From Kitasatospora sp. NBC_00240 (GTDB lineage Bacteria > Actinomycetota > Actinomycetes > Streptomycetales > Streptomycetaceae), in the NCBI RefSeq assembly GCF_026342405.1, contig NZ_JAPEMU010000001.1, forward strand, positions 4,216,001-4,280,000: a stretch of 64,000 nt of DNA. The letters are read 5' to 3'. A program made the translations under genes and the position numbers. This document shows, piece by piece, positions 1-7,201 of the stretch (its first letter is position 1; each line of letters opens with the position of its first letter). Under the pieces are notes generated by a model. It had not been told where the DNA came from. It saw only the letters and a list, made by a program, of their open reading frames with translations, and did not search any database.

Positions 1-59
1 ATCCTCGTCCCGCCGCCGGCGGCGAGCACGATGACAGCGGCAGGGGAATTGGCACTCAC
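1..59 (-). CDS. glmU: GlmU, N-terminal fragment (cut by window edge)
   Basis: This is the first 19 codons of a gene that runs off the left edge. It starts at a GTG at 59 and has a GAGGAG ribosome binding site at 67-72. The visible peptide contains VIVLAAGGGTR, the nucleotide-binding start of the sugar-1-phosphate nucleotidyltransferase fold. In GlmU this domain makes UDP-N-acetylglucosamine from GlcNAc-1-phosphate and UTP for peptidoglycan synthesis. The exact AAVIVLAAGGGTR wording is typical of actinobacterial GlmU, but a related nucleotidyltransferase such as MobA or IspD cannot be excluded from so short a piece. It lies downstream of tRNA-Gln on the same strand. Confidence 0.7.
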   Translation of the reverse strand, partial: MSANSPAAVIVLAAGGGTR

Positions 60-200
60 GCTGGAGGCTCCTCGGTCGGTTCGCAGAGAGGGCAGAACAG
101 CCTGAGGCTCAGCGAAAGCGCACGTCCGTGCCTCGGCGCTACGAGGATAACCGGGGGGCGGAAACGGCCTGCTCGCGATGCACACACGAAGGGGTTAGGG

Positions 201-275
201 CTCCCCGGGCAGGAATCGAACCTACGACCACCAGATTCAAAGTCTGGGCGCCCATGCCAGCAGAGCAACCGGGGA
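201..275 (-). tRNA. tRNA-Gln (anticodon TTG)
   Basis: The minus strand folds into a cloverleaf. The acceptor stem TCCCCGG pairs with CCGGGGA, the anticodon stem CCAGA/TCTGG carries the loop CTTTGAA, and the T-arm contains GGTTCGATTCC. The anticodon TTG reads CAA and CAG glutamine codons. The discriminator base is G at 201 and no CCA is encoded. The gene sits 13 nt downstream of the HTH/LAGLIDADG-like gene and upstream of glmU, all on one strand. Confidence 0.95.
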
Positions 276-288
276 TGGCAAGCACACC

Positions 289-978
289 CTACGGCTTTCG
301 CCGCGCCGTCTCCACCACTATGCGGGACCACCACCCCTCGATCCTGCGATAGAGGTCGGCACTGTCGAGCACACTGACGACGAGGCACCCGCGGTAATTG
401 TCACCGACGTTCTTTCGGACCGTCGTGGGATTGTGGCGCTTGAGCGTGGAGCGGCTGAGCCGCTCCACCGGCACCTCGGCCAACCCCGCCCAGAACAGCT
501 CTGCGGCTGCGACGTCGGCGCTTTCGTGGATTGACACACGCAGCCGCCACCGCTCCTCGCCGAACCCGAGCAGACGCAGCCAGGACAGGTACACCGACAC
601 CACGTCGGGGTCACTGTTGATGAAGGCGGCGCTCTCCCGGCGGTCGTAGGGCTTGTCCTTGCTCCCCTCCGCCCAGTACAGGGCGATGCCGACCAGGAAG
701 AGGTCGCGATCACTCAACGGCCCGATCTCCGCCGCGGCGGCTGCCTTGGTCGCCCTGCGCTCCTCGTCCCGCTGGGATCGAACCGGCCCCCAGCGGGTCT
801 CGGCCGCACGGCGCATGCGGTCCCGGCGTATCCCGTCCGCGTTCGGCACCGGAACGTCCCGCACCCAGAGCGATATGGAACTCTTCGAGACCCCCGGCGC
901 AGCCTGGATCTCGTCGTACGTGCGGCCCTCGGCGCGCAGGCGGCGGGCGGTTTCGCGGTGTTCGGTCCTGGCTCTCAT
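289..978 (-). CDS. HTH protein with LAGLIDADG/homing-endonuclease-like domain
   Basis: This 229-residue protein has an N-terminal resolvase-type helix-turn-helix (about residues 8-40, with ARRLRAEGRTYDEI and GVSKSSISLWV). A C-terminal half follows with the signature LYWAEGSK (about 100-107) and INSDPDVVSVYLSWLRLLG. That YWAEGSK...NSDP...F/YLxWL pattern is what I associate with LAGLIDADG-like proteins of actinobacteria and archaea. Their function is not established; DNA binding or cleavage is inferred from the fold. The gene stops 13 nt before tRNA-Gln on the same strand, so it may be co-transcribed with it or mark an insertion next to the tRNA. I see no clear acidic catalytic LAGLIDADG helix, so it may be only a DNA-binding relative. 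Confidence 0.6.
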   Translation of the reverse strand: MRARTEHRETARRLRAEGRTYDEIQAAPGVSKSSISLWVRDVPVPNADGIRRDRMRRAAETRWGPVRSQRDEERRATKAAAAAEIGPLSDRDLFLVGIALYWAEGSKDKPYDRRESAAFINSDPDVVSVYLSWLRLLGFGEERWRLRVSIHESADVAAAELFWAGLAEVPVERLSRSTLKRHNPTTVRKNVGDNYRGCLVVSVLDSADLYRRIEGWWSRIVVETARRKP

Positions 979-1103
979 GGCGGTGAGTCTGGCGACCCCT
1001 GGTGGGGCTACTGGCGGGTTTCGGGGTCGACCATCCGTTCGGGTGAAAACGCTAAAGCCCTGTTGGGATCACTCGCGGCGCACTTCCCTTGGAGGTGCCC
1101 GTC

Positions 1104-1137
1104 AACCTACGATGCCGTAGGTTACGCCTACGTAGGC
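1104..1137. promoter_or_regulatory. Tandem palindromic operator upstream of the desaturase
   Basis: Two perfect palindromes lie side by side 30-63 bp before the desaturase start. One is AACCTACGATGCCGTAGGTT at 1104-1123, with 8-bp arms and a 4-nt spacer. The other is GCCTACGTAGGC at 1126-1137. Both contain the half site CCTACG, so they are likely two sites for one dimeric regulator. The TetR-family gene just downstream of the desaturase is the natural candidate, by inference from proximity. Confidence 0.7.
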
Positions 1138-1166
1138 TCCCCTCCCCCTCCCTCTAGGGATGCCCC

Positions 1167-2132
1167 ATGACTGTCCAGGCCGGCCAAGAACGCACCTCGC
1201 CGCCCGACCCCTCGCCCCAGCAGCTGATCTCCGCCACCCGCGGCGGTGAGAAGCAGGGAGCGGCCGAGCGGATCACGCTCGCGTTGTTCATCGCCGTGCC
1301 GTTCGTGGCTCTGCTGGCCGCCGTGCCGGTGGCCTGGGGCTGGGGTCTGGGCTGGCTCGATCTCACGATCGCGACGGTCATGTACTTCGTGGCCTGCCAC
1401 GGGATCACCATCGGTTTCCACCGCTACTTCACCCACGGTGCCTTCAAGGCGAACCGGGCGCTGCGCCTGGCCCTGGCGGTGGCGGGGAGCCTGGCGATCG
1501 AGGGGCCGCTGGTGCGCTGGGTGGCGGACCACCGCAAGCACCACCGCTACAGCGACAAGGAGGGCGACCCGCACTCGCCCTGGCGCTACGGCGAGAGCGT
1601 CCCGGCCCTGCTGAAGGGCCTGTGGTGGGCGCACATGGGCTGGCTCTTCGACGAGGAGCAGACCCCGCAGGCGAAGTACGCGCCGGACCTCATCGCCGAC
1701 CCGGCCATAAGGGCGATCTCGCGGCTGTTCTGGCTCTGGACGCTGATCTCGATGCTGATTCCGCCGCTGGTGGGCGGGCTGGTCACGATGTCCTGGCAGG
1801 GGGCGCTGACGGCGTTCTTCTGGGGCTCGCTGGTGCGGGTCGCGCTCCTGCACCACGTGACCTGGTCGATCAACTCCATCTGCCACGCGATCGGGGACCG
1901 GCCGTTCAAGTCGCGGGACCGCTCGGGCAACGTGTGGTGGCTGGCGGTGCTCTCGTGCGGGGAGTCCTGGCACAACCTGCACCACGCGGACCCGACCTCG
2001 GCCCGGCACGGTGTGCTGCGCGGGCAGATCGACTCGTCCGCCCGGTTGATCCGGTGGTTCGAGCAGGCCGGCTGGGCACGGGACGTCCGCTGGCCGGACG
2101 CGGAGCGGATCGCCGCCCGCCGCGCCGCATGA
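1167..2132 (+). CDS. Membrane acyl-CoA/acyl-lipid delta-9-type fatty acid desaturase
   Basis: This 321-residue integral membrane di-iron desaturase carries the three family histidine boxes: HRYFTH (about residue 87), HRKHH (about 124) and HNLHH (about 272). Hydrophobic segments lie at about 40-60, 65-85, 190-210 and 215-235. The family introduces a cis double bond into saturated fatty acyl chains using O2 and electrons from a reductase/ferredoxin, and so tunes membrane fluidity. The ATG follows a pyrimidine-rich stretch with no strong Shine-Dalgarno site. A TetR-family gene follows 26 nt after the stop, and a pair of palindromic operators lies just upstream, suggesting repression by that regulator in response to a fatty-acyl ligand. 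Exact substrate and position are not visible. Confidence 0.92.
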   Translation: MTVQAGQERTSPPDPSPQQLISATRGGEKQGAAERITLALFIAVPFVALLAAVPVAWGWGLGWLDLTIATVMYFVACHGITIGFHRYFTHGAFKANRALRLALAVAGSLAIEGPLVRWVADHRKHHRYSDKEGDPHSPWRYGESVPALLKGLWWAHMGWLFDEEQTPQAKYAPDLIADPAIRAISRLFWLWTLISMLIPPLVGGLVTMSWQGALTAFFWGSLVRVALLHHVTWSINSICHAIGDRPFKSRDRSGNVWWLAVLSCGESWHNLHHADPTSARHGVLRGQIDSSARLIRWFEQAGWARDVRWPDAERIAARRAA

Positions 2133-2158
2133 CCCGTCGGCTGCAGCATGATGTAGGG

Positions 2159-2887
2159 GTGAACGGGAGCAACGGAGACAGCGCGGACGGCCGGCGGACT
2201 TCGCGGACGGGGGCCGCGACGGGTGCCTCGCCCGGTCGGCGTGCCGCTGCCCCGGCGGCCCGGCCGCGCGGCGGCCGGGTCCGGATGACCGGCAAGCAGC
2301 GCCGTGAGCAGCTGCTCGACATCGGGCGCTCCGTGTTCGCCGAGCGGGGGTACGACGGGACGTCGGTGGAGGAGATCGCCGAGCGGGCCGGGGTGTCGAA
2401 GCCGGTGGTGTACGAGCACTTCGGGGGCAAGGAGGGGCTGTACGCGGTGGTGGTCGACCGCGAGATGCAGCTGTTGCTGGACATGGTGACGGGGGCGTTG
2501 ACCGGGGGGCATTCGCGGGAGCTGCTGGAGCAGGCGGCGTTCGCGTTGATGGATTACATCGACACGTCGACGGACGGTTTCAAGATCCTGGTGCGGGATT
2601 CGCCGGTGGCGCAGTCGACGGGGACGTTCGCGTCGTTGATCAGTGACATCGCGACGCAGGTGGAGGACATTCTGGGGCTGGAGTTCAAGGCCCGGGGGTT
2701 CGATGCGCGGTTGGCGCCGATGTATTCGCAGATGTTGGTGGGGATGGTGGCGCTGACGGGGCAGTGGTGGCTGGAGGTGCGTAAGCCGGGGAAGGCTGAG
2801 GTCGCGGCGCATCTGGTGAATCTGGCCTGGCACGGCCTGGAGGGTATGGAGCGGCATCCGAAGCTGGTGGGTGACCGGAAGACCTGA
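2159..2887 (+). CDS. TetR-family transcriptional regulator
   Basis: The protein is 242 residues from the GTG at 2159, or 200 from an in-frame ATG at 2285. The N-terminal HTH reads RREQLLDIGRSVFAERGYDGTSVEEIAERAGVSK in two overlapping parts, followed by VVYEHFGGKEGLY, the classic TetR recognition helix and linker. A C-terminal all-helical ligand-binding domain follows. The extra 42 residues before the HTH are low-complexity (Gly, Arg, Ala), so the 2285 start is also possible. The gene lies 26 nt behind the fatty-acid desaturase and probably controls it through the CCTACG palindromes at 1104-1137. An acyl-CoA or fatty acid is the plausible effector, but the sequence does not show this. Confidence 0.88.
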   Translation: MNGSNGDSADGRRTSRTGAATGASPGRRAAAPAARPRGGRVRMTGKQRREQLLDIGRSVFAERGYDGTSVEEIAERAGVSKPVVYEHFGGKEGLYAVVVDREMQLLLDMVTGALTGGHSRELLEQAAFALMDYIDTSTDGFKILVRDSPVAQSTGTFASLISDIATQVEDILGLEFKARGFDARLAPMYSQMLVGMVALTGQWWLEVRKPGKAEVAAHLVNLAWHGLEGMERHPKLVGDRKT

Positions 2888-2934
2888 GCGGCGCCCGGGT
2901 GGGTGCCGGTCGCCCCGACTCGGTTCCGGCGGAG

Positions 2935-3756
2935 TCAGTTCCGGACGGCGACGGCGAAGATCCGGCGGAACGGGAAGACCGTGCCGTGCGGGGCTGGGGG
3001 GTAGGCCTCGCGCAGGAGGGCGCCGTACTCGGCGAGGAAGGCCGTCCGGTCGGCGGGGTCGGTGAGCCGGCTGAGGACGGGGCGCAGGGCGGTGCCCTTG
3101 ACCCATTCGAGGACGGGGTCGGGGCCGCTGAGCAGGGTGCTGTAGGTGGTTTCCCAGACGTCGGCGGTGCAGTCGGCGCCGGTGAGGGTGTCGAGGTACT
3201 CGGCGGGGGTGTGGACGCCGGCGCGGGTGGCCTCGCGGCCGAGGAGACGTTGCCAGCGGGGGGTGCGGCGGAGTTCGGTGAGCAGGGTGTGGCTGGGGGC
3301 GTCGAAGTTGCCGGGGACCTGGAAGGCGAGGGTGCCGCCGGGGCGGAGGGCGGCGGTCCAGGTCGGGAGCAGGTACAGGTGGCCGTGCTGGGTGGTGGGC
3401 CCGGTGGGGTCGGGGTTCAGCCATTGCAGGGTGGCGTTGCTGACGATGAGGTCGGGGTGGTCGGGGGCGGGGTCGTAGGTGCGGGCGTCGGCGAGGAGGT
3501 AGCGGGCGTGGGGTTCGCCCTGGGTGCGGGCGGTGGTGAGCATGTCGGGGGAGTTGTCGATGCCGGTGAGGTGGGCGTGGGGCCAGCGTCGGCGCAGGAC
3601 GGCGGTGGAGTTGCCGGGGCCGCAGCCGATGTCGAGGACGGTGGGGGTGCGGGGTTCGGGGAGGGTGTGGACGCGGGCGAGCAGGTCGTGCAGGGGCCTG
3701 GTTCGTTCGTCGGCGAACCTGAGGTACTGCGCGGGGTCCCAGTGCGTGGTGGTCAT
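2935..3756 (-). CDS. tam: Trans-aconitate 2-methyltransferase
   Basis: This 273-residue class I SAM methyltransferase opens with the Tam-like MTTTHWDPAQYLRFADERTRP. Motif I is LDIGCGPGNST (about residues 41-51), motif II is GIDNSPDML, and DLIVSNATLQWL is motif IV. Tam methylates trans-aconitate, a spontaneous inhibitory isomer of the aconitase intermediate cis-aconitate, and thereby protects the citric acid cycle. It is transcribed divergently from a MarR-family gene, with two copies of an 18-bp operator between them. This is the arrangement known for tam and TamR in Streptomyces, where TamR responds to citrate and aconitate. The length is normal for the family. Confidence 0.9.
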   Translation of the reverse strand: MTTTHWDPAQYLRFADERTRPLHDLLARVHTLPEPRTPTVLDIGCGPGNSTAVLRRRWPHAHLTGIDNSPDMLTTARTQGEPHARYLLADARTYDPAPDHPDLIVSNATLQWLNPDPTGPTTQHGHLYLLPTWTAALRPGGTLAFQVPGNFDAPSHTLLTELRRTPRWQRLLGREATRAGVHTPAEYLDTLTGADCTADVWETTYSTLLSGPDPVLEWVKGTALRPVLSRLTDPADRTAFLAEYGALLREAYPPAPHGTVFPFRRIFAVAVRN

Positions 3757-3770
3757 GATGTCCTCACAAG

Positions 3771-3788
3771 TATCTCGATATCAAGATA
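3771..3788. promoter_or_regulatory. TamR-type operator 1
   Basis: TATCTCGATATCAAGATA is an 18-bp palindrome with a single mismatched pair. It lies 15 bp upstream of the tam start and is an AT-rich island in GC-rich DNA. It matches the MarR-family style of site reported for TamR. A second site with 14 of 18 identical bases lies 42 bp away, centre to centre, about four helical turns. Confidence 0.75.
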
Positions 3789-3812
3789 TCCATCGGCAGC
3801 ATGCGCTTAACA

Positions 3813-3830
3813 TTTCTCGACGTCAAGAGA
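3813..3830. promoter_or_regulatory. TamR-type operator 2
   Basis: TTTCTCGACGTCAAGAGA shares the core TCTCGANNTCAAGA with the site at 3771-3788. It abuts the -35 region of the tamR promoter, so binding here should repress tamR itself, while the other site faces tam. The role is inferred from position and similarity. Confidence 0.65.
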
Positions 3831-3831
3831 C

Positions 3832-3859
3832 TTCACATCGACACAACCCCCGATACACT
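3832..3859 (+). promoter_or_regulatory. Leaderless promoter of tamR
   Basis: A -35 hexamer TTCACA at 3832-3837 is followed by 16 bp and a -10 hexamer TACACT at 3854-3859. The ATG at 3867 begins 7 nt after the -10 box, so transcription would start at or near the start codon. Confidence 0.6.
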
Positions 3860-3866
3860 GATCGTC

Positions 3867-4364
3867 ATGGAGGACGAGGTCGACCGCCTGGTCGCAGCAT
3901 GGCGCCGTGAGCGCCCCGACCTCGACGTGGAACCACTTGAGGTGCTCAGCCGGGTCAGCCGGCTCGCCCGGCACCTGGACCGCGCCCGCCGCACCGCCTT
4001 CGCCGAGCACGGCCTGGAGCCCTGGGAGTTCGACGTCCTGACGGCCCTTCGGCGGGCCGGGTCGCCGTACCAGCTCTCCCCCGGGCAACTGCTCACGCAG
4101 ACCCTGGTGACCTCCGGGACGATGACCAACCGGATCGACCGCCTCACCGGCAAGGGCCTGGTCAAGCGCCTCCCCGACCCGGACGACCGCCGCGGCGTGC
4201 TGGTCCGCCTGACCGACGACGGCCGCGACCGCGCCGACCAGGCCCTGGCCGGCCTGCTCGCGCACGAGCGGGCCCTGCTCGCCGAACTGTCGGCCGGCCA
4301 GCAGGGCGAGCTGGCGGGACTGCTGCGCCAGTTGGTCGCCCCCTTCGACAACGTCCCCGGCTAA
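3867..4364 (+). CDS. tamR: MarR-family regulator TamR
   Basis: This is a 165-residue winged-helix regulator. The MarR core is WEFDVLTALRRAGSPYQLSPGQL, split around about residues 52-75, followed by the recognition helix TSGTMTNRIDRLTGKGLVKR and wing residues DPDDRRGVLVRLTDDG. I chose the ATG at 3867 over an upstream ATG at 3801. The upstream start would run through both operators, and a good -10 box lies 7 nt before 3867. Divergence from the trans-aconitate methyltransferase gene over two palindromes identifies it with TamR, a sensor of citrate and aconitates that controls tam and citric acid cycle genes. A closely similar MarR paralogue lies at 52250-52747, with matching N-terminal wording (ERPDLDV). 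Confidence 0.85.
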   Translation: MEDEVDRLVAAWRRERPDLDVEPLEVLSRVSRLARHLDRARRTAFAEHGLEPWEFDVLTALRRAGSPYQLSPGQLLTQTLVTSGTMTNRIDRLTGKGLVKRLPDPDDRRGVLVRLTDDGRDRADQALAGLLAHERALLAELSAGQQGELAGLLRQLVAPFDNVPG

Positions 4365-4498
4365 CCCCTCCCCGGCGGCCCTCCCCCGACGGCCTTGTGC
4401 CGGCGGCCCTTCCCCGGTGGCCCGGCCCACCCCGCGAACCTGAGCCCCGGCAGCGTGCGGCCCGGAACCCGTCGGCGCCCGGGCACCACCTGGGTGTT

Positions 4499-5539
4499 TC
4501 AGCCCGTGCCCGGTGCGGGGGTCGAGCCGACCGGCGGCGGGGCGGGATGGGTGCCCGGGTCCGGGGGGCTGACGCCGGCCCGGCGGGCGACCGCCACCGC
4601 GGCGAGGGTGGAGTGCACACCGAGCTTGCCGAGCACGTTCTGCATGTGGGTGCGGACGGTGTGCGGGGAGAGGTAGAGCCGTTCGGCGACGGCCTGCCGG
4701 CCGAGTCCGGCGACCATGCAGCGCAGGATCTGCTTCTCGCGAGGGGTGAGACTGTCGACCAGGCGCTCGCTCTCGGTGCGGTCGCGCCGGGCCGTGGTGA
4801 GCTCCCGGATGACCCCGGTGAGCAGGGCGGGCGGGAGATGGGTCTCGTCACGCAGGGCGCCGCGGACGACGGCGGTGAGGCGGGCCAGGGAGCTGTCCTT
4901 GGCGACCCAGCCGCAGGCTCCGGCGTGCAGGGCGCGGGCGGCCCGGCGGGGGTCGTCCGTCTCGGCGAGGACGACGGCGCGCAGACCGGGGTGGTTGCGG
5001 CGGGCGCGGGCCAGCAGAGTGATGCCGTCGGGGGGCGGAGTACCGCTCTCGGTGGGGCGGCGGGGGGCTTCGGCGGATGCCGATGGCTCGGCGGCCCGGG
5101 GTGCGGCGGGCGGCGGCGCCGTGCTGCCGGCGCCCGGGGGCGGGGCGGCGCCGGAGTGGGCGGGGCGGCGGGGCGGGGGCACGCCGGGCAGGACGGGCAG
5201 GACGGGGGCCGCCGGCGGCGGTACGAGGCCGGGCTGTGCTGGGCCGGGCTGTACTGGGCCGGGCTGCGCGGTTCCTGGCTGCGCCGGGGCGGGCGGCTCG
5301 AAGGGGATCTGGGCCGGCCGGCGGACGGCCGGGGGCGACGACCCGGTACCGAGGTCGGCGTCGACGAGGACGACGTCGAACGCGCGGCCCTCGCGGGCCG
5401 CGCGTTCCAGTGCTCGTTCGGCCGCGCCCGCGCTTCCCGCGGCGCCGACCTCGATGTCGCTCTCGGCGGCCAGAGCCGCGGCCAGGGCCTCGGCGAAGAT
5501 GCGGTGGTCGTCGACCACCAGGACGCGGATCCGTCCCAC
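4499..5539 (-). CDS. LuxR/NarL-type response regulator with long Pro-rich insert
   Basis: This 346-residue protein has an N-terminal receiver half (IRVLVVDDHRIFAEAL; DVVLVDADLGTG). A LuxR-type HTH lies at about 265-325 (LTPREKQILRCMVAGL, LSPHTVRTHMQNVLGKLGV). The family is usually about 210-225 residues. The excess is a 110-residue Pro/Ala-rich block (about 70-180) that splits the receiver between the phosphoacceptor-like Asp and the later strands. This block makes normal phosphorylation doubtful. No sensor kinase gene is adjacent. It lies 215 nt downstream of galE on the same strand. The GTG start at 5539 directly precedes the VVDDH motif. The target genes are unknown. Confidence 0.8.
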   Translation of the reverse strand: MGRIRVLVVDDHRIFAEALAAALAAESDIEVGAAGSAGAAERALERAAREGRAFDVVLVDADLGTGSSPPAVRRPAQIPFEPPAPAQPGTAQPGPVQPGPAQPGLVPPPAAPVLPVLPGVPPPRRPAHSGAAPPPGAGSTAPPPAAPRAAEPSASAEAPRRPTESGTPPPDGITLLARARRNHPGLRAVVLAETDDPRRAARALHAGACGWVAKDSSLARLTAVVRGALRDETHLPPALLTGVIRELTTARRDRTESERLVDSLTPREKQILRCMVAGLGRQAVAERLYLSPHTVRTHMQNVLGKLGVHSTLAAVAVARRAGVSPPDPGTHPAPPPVGSTPAPGTG

Positions 5540-5754
5540 TTGTCACTCCCCCCTGCCAGGGCGCTGCCCCCACCCGGTGGCGCAATCAGCGTACGGGGTA
5601 GGGGGCGACCTGGTGGGGGTTCGGTGAAGTTTCGCCCGGAGAGGGGGAATTGGGCATTCGGCGGCCGGGGCCGCGGCCCGGGCCCGACGGTGCGGGGTGC
5701 CCGGCCGCGGCCCGGTGCCCGGCGGTGGGGTGCCGGCGGGGTCGGTCGGCGGGG

Positions 5755-6729
5755 TCAGTCCGCCTGCTGCCCGGCGGCCCGCTCCACGGTGAAGCGCCAG
5801 GCGTCGGCGACGATCTCGTCGAGCTCCGGGCGGCGCGGGGTCCAGCCGAGCGATTCGTGGGCGCGACGGGCGGAGGCCACCAGGACGGCCGGGTCGCCCG
5901 GGCGGCGCTCGGAGGTGACCACCGGGATCTCGCGGCCGGTGACCCGGCGGACGGACTCGATGACCTCGCGGACGGAGAAGCCGCTGCCGTTGCCGAGGTT
6001 GCAGATCAGGTGCTCGCCGGACCTGGCGGCGCCGAGCGCGAGCAGGTGCGCCTCGGCCAGGTCGGCGACGTGGATGTAGTCGCGGATGCAGGTGCCGTCC
6101 GGGGTCGGGTAGTCGTCCCCGTAGACGGCGATGTGCGGGCGCTGCCCGAGGGCGGCCTGGAAGACCAGCGGGATGAGGTGCGACTCGGGGTCGTGCCGCT
6201 CGCCGTAGCTGCCGTAGGCACCGGCCACGTTGAAGTAGCGCAGCGAGACGGCGGCCAGGCCGTGGGCGACGGCCTCACTGGTGATCAGGTGGTCGACGGC
6301 GAGCTTGGTGGCGCCGTAGGTGCTGGTCGGGGAGGTCCGGGCGGTCTCGGCGATCGGGACGCTCTCGGGCTCGCCGTAGACGGCGGCGGTCGAGGAGAAG
6401 ACCAGCTTGCGGACGCCGGCCTTGCGCATCGCGGAGACCAGCTCCAGCGAGCCCGCCACGTTGTTGCGCCAGTACTTCTCCGGGTCCTGCACGGACTCGC
6501 CGACCTGGGAGGAGGCGGCGAAGTGCAGCACGCCCTCGTAGGAGGAGTCCAGCACGTCGGCGGCGTCCTGGATGCGGCCCCGGACGAAGTCCGCACCGGC
6601 GGGTACGCCCTCGCGGAAGCCGGTGGAGAGGTCGTCCAGGACGGTGACCTGGTGGCCCGCCTCCAGCAGGTGGGCGGCCACCACGCTGCCCACGTAGCCG
6701 GCGCCACCGGTGACCAGGTACTTACTCAT
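5755..6729 (-). CDS. galE: UDP-glucose 4-epimerase
   Basis: This 324-residue extended short-chain dehydrogenase has the Rossmann glycine motif TGGAGYVG at residues 7-14. The catalytic pair is Y138 and K142 (STYGATK), with the Ser of FSSTAAVYG before them. GalE interconverts UDP-glucose and UDP-galactose with tightly bound NAD, linking galactose breakdown to cell-wall sugar supply. The region FNVAGAYGSYGERHDPESHLIP matches GalE sugar-nucleotide-binding wording. There is no galT or galK neighbour here, so it acts as a stand-alone gene. An unusual AT-rich repeat block about 160 nt upstream (6891-6930) may regulate it. Confidence 0.93.
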   Translation of the reverse strand: MSKYLVTGGAGYVGSVVAAHLLEAGHQVTVLDDLSTGFREGVPAGADFVRGRIQDAADVLDSSYEGVLHFAASSQVGESVQDPEKYWRNNVAGSLELVSAMRKAGVRKLVFSSTAAVYGEPESVPIAETARTSPTSTYGATKLAVDHLITSEAVAHGLAAVSLRYFNVAGAYGSYGERHDPESHLIPLVFQAALGQRPHIAVYGDDYPTPDGTCIRDYIHVADLAEAHLLALGAARSGEHLICNLGNGSGFSVREVIESVRRVTGREIPVVTSERRPGDPAVLVASARRAHESLGWTPRRPELDEIVADAWRFTVERAAGQQAD

Positions 6730-7201
6730 GTGCTGTGACCTCCCGCAGGCGGTCCGCGCCCGGGGCGACGGACCGGTGATGAACGCTTCGCCAGGCCGGA
6801 TCGCGCCCTGGCGAGGAACTTGGGCCCTACCGTACGACGGATTCCCGGCGGCTCCGGTTGCCCGGGAGCCGGGCCGGGGATCGCCCTACATCAAACATAA
6901 TGAAACATTTATCATCATCAGACAACATTCAGAGCGCCGGGAAATCTGCGGAGGTACCAGGACGATCCTGGGCAGATCCGGACCAAGCGGCGCAGCGGGT
7001 GAAGCCTCGGGCGGCGCGCGGTGCGCCGCGGGAGGCAGGAGACAGCGGGCGGCAGGAGACGGCGGGCGGCACGGGGCGGTGGGAGGCCGTGGGCCCTGGG
7101 AGGTGTGGGCCGCGCCGGGAGGGCGGGGCCGGTCCGTGGGCCGGGGCCTTGGACGCCCGGGGCGCCGCCGAGCGGCCGCGGTGCCCGCCGTTCGGGGCCG
7201 G
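6730..7201. other. Intergenic region with galE control DNA and GC-rich filler
   Basis: This 470-bp gap lies between galE and the second LuxR-type gene. It contains the galE upstream region and the AT-rich repeat block at 6891-6930. The rest is GC-rich, with a short imperfect tandem repeat of GGCAGGAGACNGCGGGC type around 7034-7070. I find no convincing gene or RNA in it. Confidence 0.5.
6891..6930. promoter_or_regulatory. Phased AT-rich repeats upstream of galE
   Basis: Successive 10-bp units read TCAAACATAA, TGAAACATTT, ATCATCATCA and GACAACATTC. AAACAT or AACAT recurs at helical spacing in DNA that is otherwise about 75% GC. Direct repeats of this sort are common targets of DeoR-type sugar repressors, which would fit galE. 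The link is inferred. Confidence 0.45.

Noticed and set aside
3801..3866. Upstream ATG for tamR
   Set aside because: It would place the second operator and the promoter inside the coding sequence; the ATG at 3867 has a well-placed -10 box.
5650..6738. Long plus-strand frame opposite galE
   Set aside because: It is the shadow of galE with Gly/Val/Asp-rich nonsense translation.
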